The translations under genes were made by a program, and so were the position numbers. From Unio delphinus (taxonomy: Eukaryota; Mollusca; Bivalvia; Unionida; Unionidae), in assembly GCA_029339505.1 (NCBI GenBank), contig JAQISU010000025.1, positions 4,067,501 through 4,131,500 of the forward strand: a stretch of 64,000 nt of DNA, read 5' to 3'. Shown one piece after another: positions 38,919-52,677 of this stretch. The notes under the pieces are model-generated. The model was not told the origin of the DNA, searched no databases, and saw nothing but the letters and a program-made list of their open reading frames with translations. The number at the start of each line of letters is the position of its first letter. Within the stretch, counting starts at the first letter, position 1.

Positions 38919-39294
38919 GTATTGTTTACAATGCAACTTTAACTGCTATATGTTTAATTTATGATGGATTTGCTGCGAATTCATCCATTATGTCATTCTG
39001 TCGTAGAAAGTCTTAAAAGCTAAAATGTATTCGTTTGTAACATCGTAATAATCCTGCTATATTTATGTAGTCAATTGTCACACTTCGGTTATATCAATTA
39101 ACTGGTAAGTAAATATGAATCGCCAGAAGAAAAAAATATTTATGTTAAACAGTTTGGTTTTGCCGATTTTTATATGAACGTTTACAATTGTTTATTTTAT
39201 TTGCGCAAGTATTTATCCTAGTTAGAATTAACAATTCGTTTAATATATGATGATGGATAAACTATGACGTACAGTATGTGTGAATACCTGTGCT

Positions 39295-39297
<3 letters not shown>

Positions 39298-39369
<72 letters not shown>
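39298..39369. repeat. (TA)n microsatellite in intron
   Basis: About 70 bp of TA. Confidence 0.95.
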
Positions 39370-39372
<3 letters not shown>

Positions 39373-39702
39373 TAATAATCCTCTAGTGAATGACGTGTTA
39401 ACAGCAAGTGGCTGCACATTCACCGACAACAGTAGCATCAACTATCTTGATTATATTTATGATGACTGAATGATATTGTCAATTATGGGTAATTGTTTCA
39501 GAGAAAATATACCAGCCAATATCACAGTTTGTTCAATTGAAACTAGGATTTGGAATGCGTTTGACGATTTTATTTGACACGTTTATTGATTTTGTATCCC
39601 GAGCCTTTTCAGTTTTACCCGTTCTAATCGGACCTTCTGCCACGAGCTTCTTTGAATAAAATAACGGACATATTATTACCTTTTATAAAGATATAGATAC
39701 AG

Positions 39703-39862
39703 GGGCATTATGCTGGATGTTGCACGGAATTTTCAACCTAAAGAAGAGGTATTTAAACTATTGGATGTGATGGCCATGTACAAGATCAACACGCTTCAGC
39801 TCCACCTTGCGGATGATGAAGGATGGAGAATACAAATTCGCAAATTGCCAGAGCTCTCCCAG
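39703..39862 (+). CDS. GH20 copy B exon: start of barrel
   Basis: It encodes GIMLDVARNFQPKEE, then LQLHLADDEGWRIQIRKLPE. The conserved DDEGW is kept. Acceptor gatacag, donor aggtatt, phase 0 at the end as in copy A. Confidence 0.85.
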
Positions 39863-41256
39863 GTATTCATGCTTGCATCTTTTTTTTTATGGACTACTAA
39901 AATACAATTTCTTTTTTAGCCATTTCGGATAAATTTTGAAATTTAACATATGATGGCAGTCATTCTTCGATCATGGATTATTATAAATGATGCAAGCTTT
40001 ATTGTATTTGTTGTCGTTCAGTCCACATGACTTTTATCTTGTTATATATGATATGTTTAGTTGTACTCCAACCATGATGATTATGTACCTTGGTTATGTT
40101 CGACCATCTGCCAAATGTAAGACAAATATGTAACAGATATAAGTTTTAGTCAAGTTGTACATGTCCTAATTACAAATAACGCTATTGATGACAATAACAT
40201 GGGCCTTGACTGCCATCATAGTGATCACCGTCAGCAGCAGCGGCACCTGATATAAAAAATACAATATTGAGGTAATGGTGGTGATAACATTAAAAAGTTT
40301 TATTTGTACCATGTGATGTTCTTTCAATCCCTAATTTTGACATTTGTACCAAAATCATGCAAACAGTACATACAAAATGAGGCTTTTACAAATTCCCTGA
40401 CATATTTTATGATTTTTAATTCAATTCGGATCATTAGTAAGATTATATCTTCATGATAGGAATATGGTTATTTTTCTGCGATTTAACAGAAATATAGTTT
40501 AAATAAAACGGCTGGCACGCAAATGAATATTTTGGACACTATTTTTATTTACGTACTTCTGTCTTGCCTTCTCGCCGCTTCTCTCTTCTTTTAGAAGTTT
40601 AGAGCTTTTATTACATGATGCGAAATCGTGAAAAATACGATATGGTTTTATTATCTTATGAAACACAGAAGTAGTCACCCACAAATAAATTCACAAATTC
40701 AAATTGATATCAATTCGATATTTACTCATGTGACTATAATCGTGCCTTAGTGTTGTGTATACATTGAAACCCTCGGTCTTTCTTTATTTGAGCCTATTTG
40801 TATATACTTCAATCCGATAGTCTATCCGGCTCGTTCCAGTTGCATTTGCTTTTAAAACGCAACAAAAACAGTCATTCTCTTGTATCTGGTCCATTTAGCT
40901 AATGTGTGATCTATCAGTATTTTGCATCATGCTTTTAAACATTTGGGTTGTTGGATGGTGCAAATAAGAAATGCATGAAATTTAAAATTAGTGTAACATT
41001 GTTATTTTTATTAACGAGTGACGTTATATGTTGTTATATTAGAAATACACATGTTGAATGTTATGGATAGTGGTTTCTGATCGTATGATCATGCGGATCG
41101 GAGGATGGAAAGAGGTAACTTAGGCTGAGATGGATATGTAGTATTGGCGTGATATTATGGATAAGAGTTCATAAGTAATAACAAGTGTATTGATATTACT
41201 GTTGGGGGAATCCATGTTATTCTAATTTTATTTGGTAAAGATAACCATTTTTGTAG

Positions 41257-41894
41257 ATTGGCGCCAACAGATGTCACGATCTCCACGAAAACGAATGTTT
41301 GCGCCCAGCTTTTGGATCAGGACCAGATAATAAAACGACCGGATCCGGATATTATACATCTCAAGATTACATGGACATTTTGACCCATGCAAAGACTAGA
41401 CACATCCAAATTATTCCGGATATAGGCATGCCGGGACATTCCAGGGCAGCCATTATTGCCATGGAAAGACGTTATTCAAAAAACCCACATGATGATTATC
41501 GATTATCCGAATTAAACCAAACATGGAAACATGATTATTTTGGTACGACTGTATATCGCGACAGTGTTGTTAACCCATGTATGAACTCAACGTCCAATTT
41601 TATCGATACCATCCTAAACGAACTAGTTTATTTGCACAATGGTATTCAACCCATTAAGATGGTGCAGTTTGGTGGTGACGGCGGAGTGCCAAATGGAATA
41701 TGGTCTACTTCAGAGGCTTGTCAGAAATTGATGCATAATAACAGTATGATTACTAATGATGACGATATAAAACTATACTTCCTGAAAAACATTGGCCGCA
41801 TCGCAAATAAATATTCTATCTCCATTTCTTCATTCGGAAATGGATTCATGGATTCCGGAGGTAGACCATTCAGTAACACCAGTCTTCCTGCTAG
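41257..41894 (+). CDS. GH20 copy B exon: catalytic core with lost Glu
   Basis: The exon starts after ttgtag and ends at ctag|gtaagt. It aligns over its whole length with 31025-31753 of copy A. Where copy A has GGDEVANGAW, copy B reads GGDGGVPNGIW: Asp remains, the catalytic Glu is replaced by Gly and one residue is added. DTPGH became GMPGH, and GGWEDGY became SSFGNGF, removing a Trp of the sugar pocket. GH20 enzymes cannot work without the Glu, so this should be a non-catalytic lectin-like paralogue. Confidence 0.9.
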
Positions 41895-42067
41895 GTAAGT
41901 TTTGTAATAAATATACACTGGAAAAGAAACTACCAATAGTCATTACCTAAATTTTGTGGATACTAACCCGGAAGTAAAATAATCACTAAAATCCTGATAG
42001 GTGATTGTAAAGCATCGTAATGTCGTTAATAGGAACTTTATGCAATATGTTAGACGTGTATGCGTGG

Positions 42068-42330
42068 GACCCCGAGTGGCCATGTGGTCTAAAGCGCTCT
42101 CCGTTATGGATCACTGCCATCTCACCTGTATCTGCGTGGGTTTGAGTCTAAGATTCGGCTAATGTAGTTATGTGAGAAAGCTTGCCAGTAGCTTCTCGTG
42201 GGTCGGTGGTTGTTTCCGCGGGTTTTCCCGGGTTCTTCCTCCACCAATAATGCTGGCCGCCATGTATAGCCTATCGTGTGCTGAAAAATGGCGTTAAACC
42301 CTACAACAACAACAACAACAACAACAACAA
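42068..42330 (+). mobile_element. tRNA-derived SINE, family 1 (intron of copy B)
   Basis: The head CCCCGAGTGGCCATGTGGTC with GCGTGGGTTTGAGTC carries tRNA-like A and B boxes. The tail ends GTGCTGAAAAATGGCGTTAA, then an (AAC)n run (42302-42330). The same sequence occurs on the minus strand at 44826-45074, 50880-51110 and 54598-54826. Confidence 0.8.
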
Positions 42331-42961
42331 GACATGTAGGCATTAATTTGTCTGCGGAATTTTCAGTCAATATCCTAAGGTAAATAATTATGGTTACCTT
42401 ACTTAAAAATATGCATAAATATATTTATGTCTCTACTGTCAATAGTTGAAAAGTTTATATTTACGCCCATTTGCCGGGAAATAAATGTAGCAACTCGTAT
42501 GGAAAATGGTTTACCGATTTTACCAGTCCAACAACAATAAAAGGAGACACACATACACACACATAATACAATTAATGGAATTTGCAGACTTAAAAAGCAT
42601 ATACTTATTTGTATTGTTCGATAAATAAATATACTTTCATAAGACACATATGGAAAACGAGAAAGAATCTTGCAAATAATAGATAGTCTTCTTGTTCTTC
42701 AAATCAAATTGCATAATCTAACGCAGACTTTGTAACGTAGATATGAATTTTTTTCGTATAACGAACTAAAAGTATTATCAGACAGGTAACCATGTTAATT
42801 ATATTTTAAAGAAAGGGAGATACTTGTTTGGGAAATGATCTAACATCATATTATTTTATGTACAAAACACACAAATACGAACATTTACTTACTGCCAATA
42901 ATCTAGATTCTTGATATTTATAATAAATATTGTTGTTAGTTGCATTATTTTTTTCTTACAG

Positions 42962-43046
42962 TGACTTATATGTGTACCCAACAAATAACCTTTGGGAAAA
43001 AGGAGAAAGTAATATCTCGTATAGGTATGCCAATTCTGGATACAAG
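42962..43046 (+). CDS. GH20 copy B exon: short barrel segment
   Basis: An 85-bp exon (acceptor ttacag, donor aaggtac) encoding YPTNNLWEKGESNISYRYAN and GYK. It corresponds to the end of copy A's catalytic exon, where the Trp-rich NVWEWG is; here one Trp remains. Copy B has an extra intron before it that copy A lacks. Confidence 0.8.
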
Positions 43047-43351
43047 GTACATTTAAAAGATTTAATATTTTTTCTGATAATTTCTTTCAGAACTAGAGGC
43101 TAATTTTAATTTGGAATATGTGTCGTTGATTCTTATTTGCGTGTACTTTGTCCTTGGTTATAAAATTTATTCTGCTTTTACTTGGAATTTTCCGACACCT
43201 CCTGACAGCTAAATAATAGACGGGAGAAGAACAAATAAGACAATGTATAAACACGGGAGAAAACATAACAGTTTGTTAGTAATGTTACCAACCATAGTGT
43301 TAGCGCATGTGTTATGATAAAATTTGCCAAAGGATTTTGAAATATCATATA

Positions 43352-43590
43352 GAACCGCTTTGGTGGCCTAAGCGGTTAGAAGAGGTCTTCCTCGGTTGTC
43401 AGAGATCGCTGATTCGAACCCGAGCCGAGTTATACAAGAGACGTACCAAAATGGTGCTAACAGCTGTCTCTCTAGGTGTTTAGCATTAAGAGGTCAGTGT
43501 TAGGAATGGTCGACCTAGGTAAAGGATAATATAACCGGGTGGGACATCATGCTACATAGGTGTGGCATGATACCCAAATGCTGGATGATG
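43352..43590 (+). mobile_element. tRNA-derived SINE, family 2
   Basis: CTTTGGTGGCCTAAGCGGTT and CTGATTCGAACCCGAGCC give A and B boxes of a Leu/Ser-type tRNA head. About 150 bp of unrelated body follows (ATTAAGAGGTCAGTGTTAGG). It differs in sequence from the other SINE family here. Confidence 0.6.
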
Positions 43591-43779
43591 GAATTTTAGA
43601 TTATAACATTACAAATGAATTGTGTTCTGTGAAAACATAAACCTAGAATATCTCTGTTCATCATGCTGTACTATCTTAGTATGGGAGGAAAATTTTATTT
43701 TATCTAAAGGGCAGAAGTTATTTTTATTCTTTTTAACTAGTAGCAATTGTTGTCTTTCGCGTACCTGTTTCATTAACGT

Positions 43780-43784
<5 letters not shown>

Positions 43785-43844
<60 letters not shown>
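43785..43844. repeat. (TA)n microsatellite in intron
   Basis: 60 bp of TA. Confidence 0.95.
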
Positions 43845-43846
<2 letters not shown>

Positions 43847-43989
43847 TAGAATATCTAGATATTTCCTCATTTCATCGGAATTGTTTAAACTGTTGTTTAA
43901 AAATTGTTTGGTATGTGGAAATGCAACAGTGTGTTATAACAGACGCAACGTCTTGGTTCCAAACTTATTTCAAGTGCTCTTTCTTCTAG

Positions 43990-44224
43990 GTGATACTTTC
44001 TCCTGCAACACATTTGTTCTTCGATATCTGTTACGAACCGGATCCGGAGGAAGGAGGATCCTACTGGTCTGCCCGTTACATTGACACTCGTAAGGTGTTC
44101 GGCTTTGTTCCAGATAACATATATTCTAACGCCGACGTAAAAGTGTCTGGGGAGGAACTCACAAAAGAGGAGATATGCAAAGGAATAAAGTGTCTGACAT
44201 TAACAAGACCGGAAAATATTATCG
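43990..44224 (+). CDS. GH20 copy B exon: barrel segment
   Basis: It encodes VILSPATHLFFDICYEPDPE and SYWSARYIDTRKVFGFVPDN. The catalytic-site Tyr of YFD in copy A is Phe here. Acceptor ttctag, donor cggtaat, phase 1. Confidence 0.85.
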
Positions 44225-44825
44225 GTAATGTTACTGCAATATGCATATTTTGTGTATATTAATTTGTATCAAATTATATCTGCATAAGGCAAGTGGATAC
44301 ATCCTCCATGATCAAAAGAAAAGATAACACAACAATCAATCAACATTGCTGTAACATTATTGATGGTCTTAATTAATATCACCCTTTAGTATCAGGATAC
44401 CAAGGACAATTCTTTCGCAACTCGTGGATTTTATACCAATCAAATGAAAAATATTGTATTTAATATATAAGATAAATATTGGACTTATTCCGTATAGAGA
44501 AAGTTTCCGCGTTAAAATTAACACAATGTGGAGCGTTGTCTTTGTTCAACAGGAACTGTAGAAATAGTGAAACTCAAACACATAATATAACAAATTTGGC
44601 CGATAATTATTTTCGATAACCTTTTTTAGACTTCATAAATCGATATGAGAAATCTCCTGAGCATATAATATACCCACTATTGGTATCGCATAACACTCTC
44701 AAGGTGCATTCCTATTGCACTTATTACTTCTTTTATGTAAAACCAGTCGCTCTACATATTTCGGAGAAAGTTTGTGTTCATTCGTCTGAACAACACTTTG
44801 ATATGAAACGTCTTAGAGAAATTTA

Positions 44826-45074
44826 TGTTGTTGTTGTAGGGTTTAACGCCATTTTTCAGCACACAATAGGCTATATATGACGGCCGGTATCAATGGTGGA
44901 GGAAGAACCCCGGAAAACCACCGGAAAGAACCACCGACTCACGAGACGTTACCGACAAGCTTTTTCACATACCCACGTTAGCCCAGTCTGATACTCGAAC
45001 CCACGCAGACAGAGGTGAGATGGTATTGATCCGTTACGGAAGGCGCTTTAGCAACTCGGCCAATCGGGGCCACC
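44826..45074 (-). mobile_element. tRNA-derived SINE, family 1
   Basis: The minus-strand copy ends in GTTTAACGCCATTTTTCAGC (read on the plus strand) next to a GTTGTTGTTG tail and begins at the GGCCAATCGGGGCC-type tRNA head near 45074. Confidence 0.8.
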
Positions 45075-45152
45075 TTTAGAGGAATTTAAACTTGCATTCT
45101 CAACTTGATTTCTTATGAAATTATTTTACATATCAAATACTTTCTATATTAG

Positions 45153-45405
45153 GTGTGCAAGGATTCCTATGGACGGACATTATTCGCTCTAAAACTATTT
45201 TGGAATACATGGCTTTCCCAAGAATCATTGCTTTGGCGGAAAGAGCCTGGCACAAGGCACCATGGGAAGACATTGAGAACGCCTCAGAAAGGAGATCGGC
45301 AATGAAAAGCGACCTTGAAGCCTTCTTGAACACTCTCGGTTATAAAGAGCTAAAGCGATTAGATGAAATGAAAATAACCTACCGAATTCCACCACCAGGC
45401 GCTAT
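45153..45405 (+). CDS. GH20 copy B exon: end of barrel
   Basis: It encodes GVQGFLWTDIIRSKTILEY and PRIIALAERAWHKAPWED. The QMWSE of copy A is FLWTD here, so the conserved Glu of this strand is Asp. Acceptor tattag, donor atgtgag. Confidence 0.9.
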
Positions 45406-46241
45406 GTGAGTATTTTTGACACAAATACATGAATATGTTGAATTAAATCATGGTAACGTCTAAGGATTAAATTGGAAAATTGTTGATTGATGTCCTTTAC
45501 TTAGTACAGACTGTAGATTATGTTTATGTTGATGCGAACTCACTTGATTGTTCATGGTTTACTTAATAAGTCAGAATGAATTACTGGCGAGAATCCATAT
45601 TCGATTGCATATGATTTAAATCATCCTAAGAGGGCATACTTGAAATGCAAGCGAAATGGCGAGGAATCGGTACTGACAAAGCTCTAAATCACATTGCAAT
45701 ATTATTTTTTGAAACAATGAGTTCATGCCTTTTGTTAGAGCACTAAAAATGGATATGAATATTTATTTTTTACTTTGATTATGTAAATGTAGCTTAAAGT
45801 GATATTTTTATTTTTTATTTTATAGACGCTACGTAGTATTGTCGATGTTATAGACGTCAAACGTATGACGGTCTTTTGCCAAACACTTTCATGTGGAATA
45901 ATGTTTTCCCTATCACACGACTGAATTATCCTGCGTAGTCCATGTTTTACGCACTATGACTGTAGTGTCATTTGTTTTACATCCTCTTTGAAAAAGTCTC
46001 CAATTATATCCAAAATGTTATTTTTGTTGCCTGAAAGAAAGATCTTTCTGATGCTTGTGACGCTTAGAAACGAGACATAAAATGGGGATTCGACATTCTC
46101 GGAGTCAAGTTTCCCAATCCATCCAGATATATTGAGAAAACGGTATAAATACGTAATAGTTTTCTTACAGCTTAATGAGGCACATATTTATTTAAATCCA
46201 CGGAATCACCTGGTGTTGTAGCATTTTGATTTTATTTTCAG

Positions 46242-46388
46242 TATTGACAATGGACTAATAAAGGTAAACAGTCCTATTCCAGGACTTAAAATAGAGATTA
46301 CTCCCAAAGGACAAAATAAATGGAAGGAGATCAAATGGACTAATCCAGTTATAGTGGGCAACGTCAATGAATTTCAATTAAGAACAAG
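46242..46388 (+). CDS. GH20 copy B exon: C-terminal Ig-like domain, first part
   Basis: It encodes LIKVNSPIPGLKIEITPKGQ and WKEIKWTNPVIVGNVNEFQL, the CHB_HEX_C domain. Acceptor ttttcag, donor aggtagg. Confidence 0.8.
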
Positions 46389-46854
46389 GTAGGTAGATAT
46401 AGTTAGAATACTGTTACGTTCAGAATAACAAATGCACAAAGCCGATAACTTGAAACGCTGTACAAAACAAGATGCCTTTTTGACCATCACCTCAAACGTA
46501 CAGATCCTGTATGGATGCTACACTAACTAGAATCAGATGTCCAATCAATCTGAACTGAGTCATACTATTGGATTATGTTCAATGTTACTTTCCAAATCAG
46601 CTAATGCAACGCCATTGAATATTTTGCATCGAGGGTTTTTAAATTGGAAGCACAATACTAATGCAATGCAAAAGGATTACAATTACAAGGTATATTTTGT
46701 AATGGGGAGTTGGTTTGTTAGCAACTCAAGAATTGTACTCTAAGAGTGCATTAAATTAGCATGCCATCTTGCCTATAGGGTGCCTAATAAATGTTCCTGT
46801 AATGGTTGAACATGTTAAAGAGTTTGTAAGGTAATATTTTCACAATATATCTTT

Positions 46855-46930
46855 TGCGATTTATCTTTGCAATCTATCTTTGCGATTTATCTTTGCAATA
46901 CATCTTTGCGATTTATCTTTGCAATATATC
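46855..46930 (+). repeat. 26-bp tandem repeat, 3 units
   Basis: TTTGCGATTTATCTTTGCAA repeats with a 26-bp period inside the last intron of copy B. Confidence 0.85.
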
Positions 46931-47372
46931 ATTTCTTACAAAAACCATATCTACAAATGAAGCACGCAAATAACCTAAGGGCTAGGAATAGGTCTAATTT
47001 AACCAAAGTCTAGTACAAAATATGATTTGAAAGTCTCTACATAGTGCATGCATTTGCAAAGTAGATTACTATATAAACTGCAGACCAGACTACCGACCAC
47101 TTCTTTAATTGCAAGAGGAAACTGAACCTGACAGTCAGAATTAGTGTGTTGAAATATAGAAATATTATACAAACCACATATCATCATGTTGAAGTCTTTA
47201 TCTCCAAAAACAGTATAAACGATTGCGGAACATTTTGTAGCACGTACATATAGCCCACCAGTCATTTTGATTAAAGAAGTTATTGTTTTATAAATGAGGC
47301 AATATAAAAATTAAATTTGTCATTGTGTCCACTCATCTTGGCCATATTTGTATTTGCTAAATTTCTTTTCAG

Positions 47373-47532
47373 GTCAGCAGATTCCAGAAGATATAGTCGT
47401 ATATTAGACGGAAACGTACAATCCACAAATGTCGTGTCCAAAGCTGCGCATTTCGGGGCATCTATCTGGACTCTAACTTCATGGCTGTGCATAACAGTCT
47501 ATGCCATTAACAAAGTAATTGCCCAAAGATAG
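47373..47532 (+). CDS. GH20 copy B last exon: C-terminus with hydrophobic tail
   Basis: It encodes SADSRRYSRILDG, then a hydrophobic stretch WTLTSWLCITVYAI followed by a few residues and stop TAG 47530-47532. The tail could be a membrane anchor or a GPI signal. Acceptor ttttcag. Confidence 0.8.
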
Positions 47533-47824
47533 AGAACAAACATAGAAAGTCAATAGCATATACATATATAATAATTAGTATAATTGTAATAATTGATGAT
47601 TTATCTACACTACTAATTTTAATTAACTTTGATCCCTTACAGCCTAAGTAGACATGGAGGAATTATGTCTTATATGAGAGAGAGAGAGAGAGAGACTTTC
47701 TGGTAGAGGTACCAGTAGGTAATAAGCATTACTACTGATTGCTTTTCATAAGGAAACATTCTTGGAATAAACCAAATTATTTTATGCTCAGCAGTGAATT
47801 ACTTGATTTTCTAGTTTAAAATAA

Positions 47825-48155
47825 TATTGATATTTCACTGCAGTGAAAAAATAACAGTGAAAAAATAACAATATTTTTTCACTACCGGAACTACATTTTT
47901 GGGTCAGAACATACTTACGTAAGAAATCTGCTCCTTCACTGTGTCACAAACTTGAGGTAGCCAACGTATGTGAGCATAAAATAAAAAGAATATTTGCTTG
48001 AAACGAGTGAATAACGGATATAATTCATCTCTTAGATTAAAAAAAAAACTCTAGTATTTTCATCCACTCGATGAAATATATCCGTTATTCACTCGTTTCA
48101 AGCAAATATCCTCTATTTGTCTATTTCAAAGCGAAATATCATGGTGAAATCAATT
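47825..48155. mobile_element. Foldback/MITE-like element
   Basis: A perfect 33-bp inverted repeat pairs 47990-48022 with 48077-48109 (core GCTTGAAACGAGTGAATAAC and its complement) around a 54-bp loop. Outer arms carry TGATATTTCACTG on the left and a similar complement near 48125-48150. There is no coding capacity. Confidence 0.5.
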
Positions 48156-49082
48156 ACAAAAATGATCCATAGTAATTAACTTTACATCTATTATAGTTAT
48201 CATATGACACTTACAAAATTTACTAATCTTACTAAATCAATGCTTTAAATTATGTTTGCATTGCACTCTACAGTAATATTAATTGTGTGGCCGAAATTAT
48301 TATTTACGTTGTTACATCTACTTAAGAAAGGTCTAAATATCTGTTTTATTTTGTATTCGACGCCACATCAGTGTATTGTAACTACTGTATGGTGATAACT
48401 TTATTGCATGTTTCACACCTTCAGAAGCGTTATTTGCATTTTTCACTCAGTCATATCTCATCATTGCCAATAAAACTTTGTCGAAAGAGACATTGTTTAC
48501 TTTTTTCAGTGAAAGAATATGTCAAATAATATATATTGACTACATTCGTTTACTAATTGTTTCCACCCTCGAATATCTTAGGTAATCTTTGATAGGAAAT
48601 TTTCGAAACTAGTCTATTAGAAGGACATTCTGTTTGTAGTAAGAGACATAGAGTAGAATTTAATGAGTTACATAAATGTCTTTCCACGCGATCATATACT
48701 AGATCTTTCGTGTATCCAGTAACGTTTATACGTAACGGTATACCACCGATAACGATATTACTCGTTAATGTTCACAAAATCATAACTAACTGGTCGGTTT
48801 ATTCAAAGTAACAGAAAAAGTGTTCGTTATATAATAATTCATAGAAATTAGTCCATTAGTGCATTTCTATGTAAGTCCAGTGCAGCCCAAAGCCATGCTA
48901 ATTTAACACCAAAGAGGGAACCCAGAGAACTCGGCACAGCACGTTTTATCCAAAATGTAGCAATGGCTACTGTTATATAATATATGCCTTGTAAGGACGT
49001 TTTATCAAAACTTTACAGATAATAATAAACATTATTTCGTGACAAAGGTTTCGTTCCTTGGACAAATGCTGGAAATAATAAA

Positions 49083-49084
<2 letters not shown>

Positions 49085-49172
<88 letters not shown>
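49085..49172. repeat. (TA)n microsatellite
   Basis: About 88 bp of TA. Confidence 0.95.
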
Positions 49173-49174
<2 letters not shown>

Positions 49175-49886
49175 CAAAGTTTGACTGACGGGCTTCATGT
49201 CACTTCGATGGACACCATGACTGCCATAAGTACAGTGTGTATATGCATGCACTTTGGTGCAAATATAACATATGCATGCTTTCCGGCCGGAGAATACATA
49301 ACAATGATGCACGAGTTGTGTAAAACAAAATCCATTTTCATCATATTCACAAGATGCATCGGCTGAAGCTGTTTTGAAAGCTGATCTTAAACGTTGATTT
49401 CAGACAAAACGGCATTAGCTGAAAACAGAAGATATGTCTAACTACTATGTTCTCTATGGAGACAAATCAAAGCCAAAAGAAGAATAAGCTCAGTTGTACG
49501 ATAACCTTTGGCAGTTTGATTGTTCACATCTCGGGATAAATCTTGTACTTGAAACGGTACGCAGTTTTGTACTTTAATAAGTACAAACAACTGCATGAAC
49601 ATCAATGAATATAGCTGATGAATTATTGTAGTTTAAGATTTTTGTTGACAATCGATCTGATACCAGACACATTTGATAAGAGGTCTGTGTTATTATAGTT
49701 GAATCAATTTAACCAATATATATGTGACGTAATTTGGCTCAACTATATTTGCAGACCTGCGCATTGAACATTTTCTTTATCTGAAATCTCCGTACGCTAT
49801 CATCATGACTTGTAACTGAGCAAAATTTGCCCAAGCATAGAAAAACAGCCAACTGGATATCGATCAGTCAGCTGTCGAATGTTCAT

Positions 49887-49910
49887 GATGGATGGATGGA
49901 TGGATGGATG

Positions 49911-49963
<53 letters not shown>
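49887..49963. repeat. (GATG)n(GATA)n microsatellite
   Basis: About 6 GATG units followed by about 13 GATA units. Confidence 0.95.
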
Positions 49964-50494
49964 TATTTGTTCCATGACATTGTCTTAATTAAGGGAACAA
50001 CATAGTCTACATTAATCTGCTGAAAGTTTCGGCAAATTTACGATTATGTTGAAAATAGGCCTTATTGGTCGTCTTATCATGGGTATCCCTACCATTTGCA
50101 ACGTCTAACATGAGCTACACTAGTTAGAAACTTTGATTCTAATAATCGTCCAATAAAATGATTCCAGGTTATATAATCGGTCTAACTGACTCCCAAATGA
50201 CCAGGAACAGTGGATCATGGGTTATAAGAAGAATATTCTTTCTAGATAACTAAGGAATACTGATGTGATAGCTCACTGACCACTCGTAACATGCGGGTGG
50301 ACATGTGATCTCCATTTGCGCATATGGACAGTATCATTTGCACAAATTAACAAGGCAGTGTTGGCGTGGCTTTATTTCACTAACAACATTATGAGATAAA
50401 CGGAGAACGCATGATCGTCTTGCTGTTTGACAATGAGCGATCGTCTTTCGAGGGGTAGTCTGATTACAATAGACCAAATGCGTAGTGACAAGTG

Positions 50495-50506
50495 CATTAT
50501 ATATAC

Positions 50507-50600
<94 letters not shown>
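50495..50600. repeat. (TA)n microsatellite
   Basis: About 100 bp of TA with one CG step near 50506. Confidence 0.95.
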
Positions 50601-50602
<2 letters not shown>

Positions 50603-50879
50603 ATCAAAGGGGCCACGTGGCTTCATCAAAAGGCTAACCAGTATACATATATGATAATAAATACTTTCCTGATCGACAGCCACTTACATATTGTAACTGC
50701 AGGAACATGGTATGAATCAGAGATTTCATTTTCAAGAGGATCAATCTTTTAATGAAAACAAGGCTTGACAGGTACACGTTGAGAGGTCTAATCACGATCT
50801 GTTCTCCAGCTCGGTCATTAAGTAGTAATACATTAGTACCCGCTATGGATATCACAGTACCTAAATATATATTCTTTTT

Positions 50880-51110
50880 AATGGTTTAACACCATTTTTC
50901 AGCACAATATAGGCTATAGATGGCGGTCAGTATTAATGATGGAGGAATAACCCGGAAAACCTCCATAAAGAACCAACGACTCACGAGAAGCTACTGGCAA
51001 GCTTTCTCACATAACTACATTAGCCCAATCTTAGACTAGAACCCACGCATACAGAGGTGAGATGGCAGTGATCCGTAACGACGAGCTCTTTAGGCCACTC
51101 AGGTCCCCTA
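50880..51110 (-). mobile_element. tRNA-derived SINE, family 1
   Basis: GGTTTAACACCATTTTTCAG (plus strand) marks its 3' end; AGAGGTGAGATGGCAGTGAT and the tRNA-like head lie toward 51110. Confidence 0.8.
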
Positions 51111-51819
51111 CCCAAATAAGTAACTTGTACTAGAAGAAAATTTCATAAATGAAGGGAAATAACAAAAGACGGCAAGAAGCTCCCGTATCACGTATAATAC
51201 CTTAACAGGCATAGGCTTGGTAGAACAAAAATAAATGATACTGAATCTCTAGATCAGAATGGTTGACAATTCTCCTTAGTAGATTGAGACAGGCATTTAT
51301 TGTTTTCTATATAAAGCAGTTTCCTTAATATCTTGAAAAATAGTGTTTTGATATAACTCTATCTTCAGTATGTCGCTCGTTTTTTGTCTCAGTCAAATAC
51401 GAATTGAGAATTCAGTGAACAATATGTGCACATATACATAAATGAGTGTTTCTGTTTGGCCTTATCGGAGGTTTGCTTCCTGATAGTTGTTGAAGACTAA
51501 CATTTTGAAAGTATTTGTGCGAGACTGAACTGAAAGTTTAACAAAAAGGTGCTAAGACTAAGACGTGTTGATAAATGAATTTTGTGAGACAAGGAATAAT
51601 CAACAGGTATGCAAGCATTATATTCCAAAATATTTACCTGCTGCTCTTCAAAGTAGTTATTGATTTTAATATGGAGGCAACTCTTGAAGTAATCAATTAA
51701 TGTGAGCTGTTTTAATATTGATCAAGTGTCTTCGGTGAGTACCATCTATTATCATATAGTTATTCTTGCCCCAGTAAAATTGACATGGGGTTTGTGCAGT
51801 AACTTTCTTACATTTCATG

Positions 51820-51983
<164 letters not shown>

Positions 51984-52433
51984 CCTCGGGTACTAGCCGT
52001 TAACGCTTCAAGATATATTCCATAAGCACATGACCATCATTACTCTGTTGTAGTGCCGGTGAAAGGTGCATGTCACGTGTTTTTATCAATAAATACACTA
52101 TGTTAAACGAGAGTTCAATATAATCAATGTCTAAAGCCTTGATCTTCTATTGATTCTTGAAAAGAGGGCACGAATCTAATATTTATGGTAACATCAAAAC
52201 ATCAGCTTGTAAGTACATTTGGGGACGTGAATGGGCTCGGCATGCCCTTTCGAATTATTTTAATTCATTTTTATTCCCATTTTTCTCTCTGTAATGACGT
52301 TTATCTTTATTCTTGTTCTGCCTCTATTCTCTCTATCTAAATTTGCATTTCTATTTGTATCTGCTGTCTCTTTTTTCTCTTTGTATCTGAACGATTTCTC
52401 ACTTAAGTTTTCTCTTCTTCTTGATTGACATTT

Positions 52434-52677
<244 letters not shown>

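Larger units (their letters stand above)
37049..47532 (+). other. GH20 copy B: chitobiase-like pseudoenzyme gene, 9 exons
   Basis: Exons are at 37049 (or 37086)-37790, 38660-38918, 39703-39862, 41257-41894, 42962-43046, 43990-44224, 45153-45405, 46242-46388 and 47373-47532, all with GT-AG borders and matching phases. The frame is open from end to end, yet several catalytic residues are changed (see the catalytic exon). The C-terminus has a hydrophobic stretch that may anchor the protein. Copy B is a tandem paralogue of copy A. Its introns hold two SINEs of different families and several TA tracts. Confidence 0.85.
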
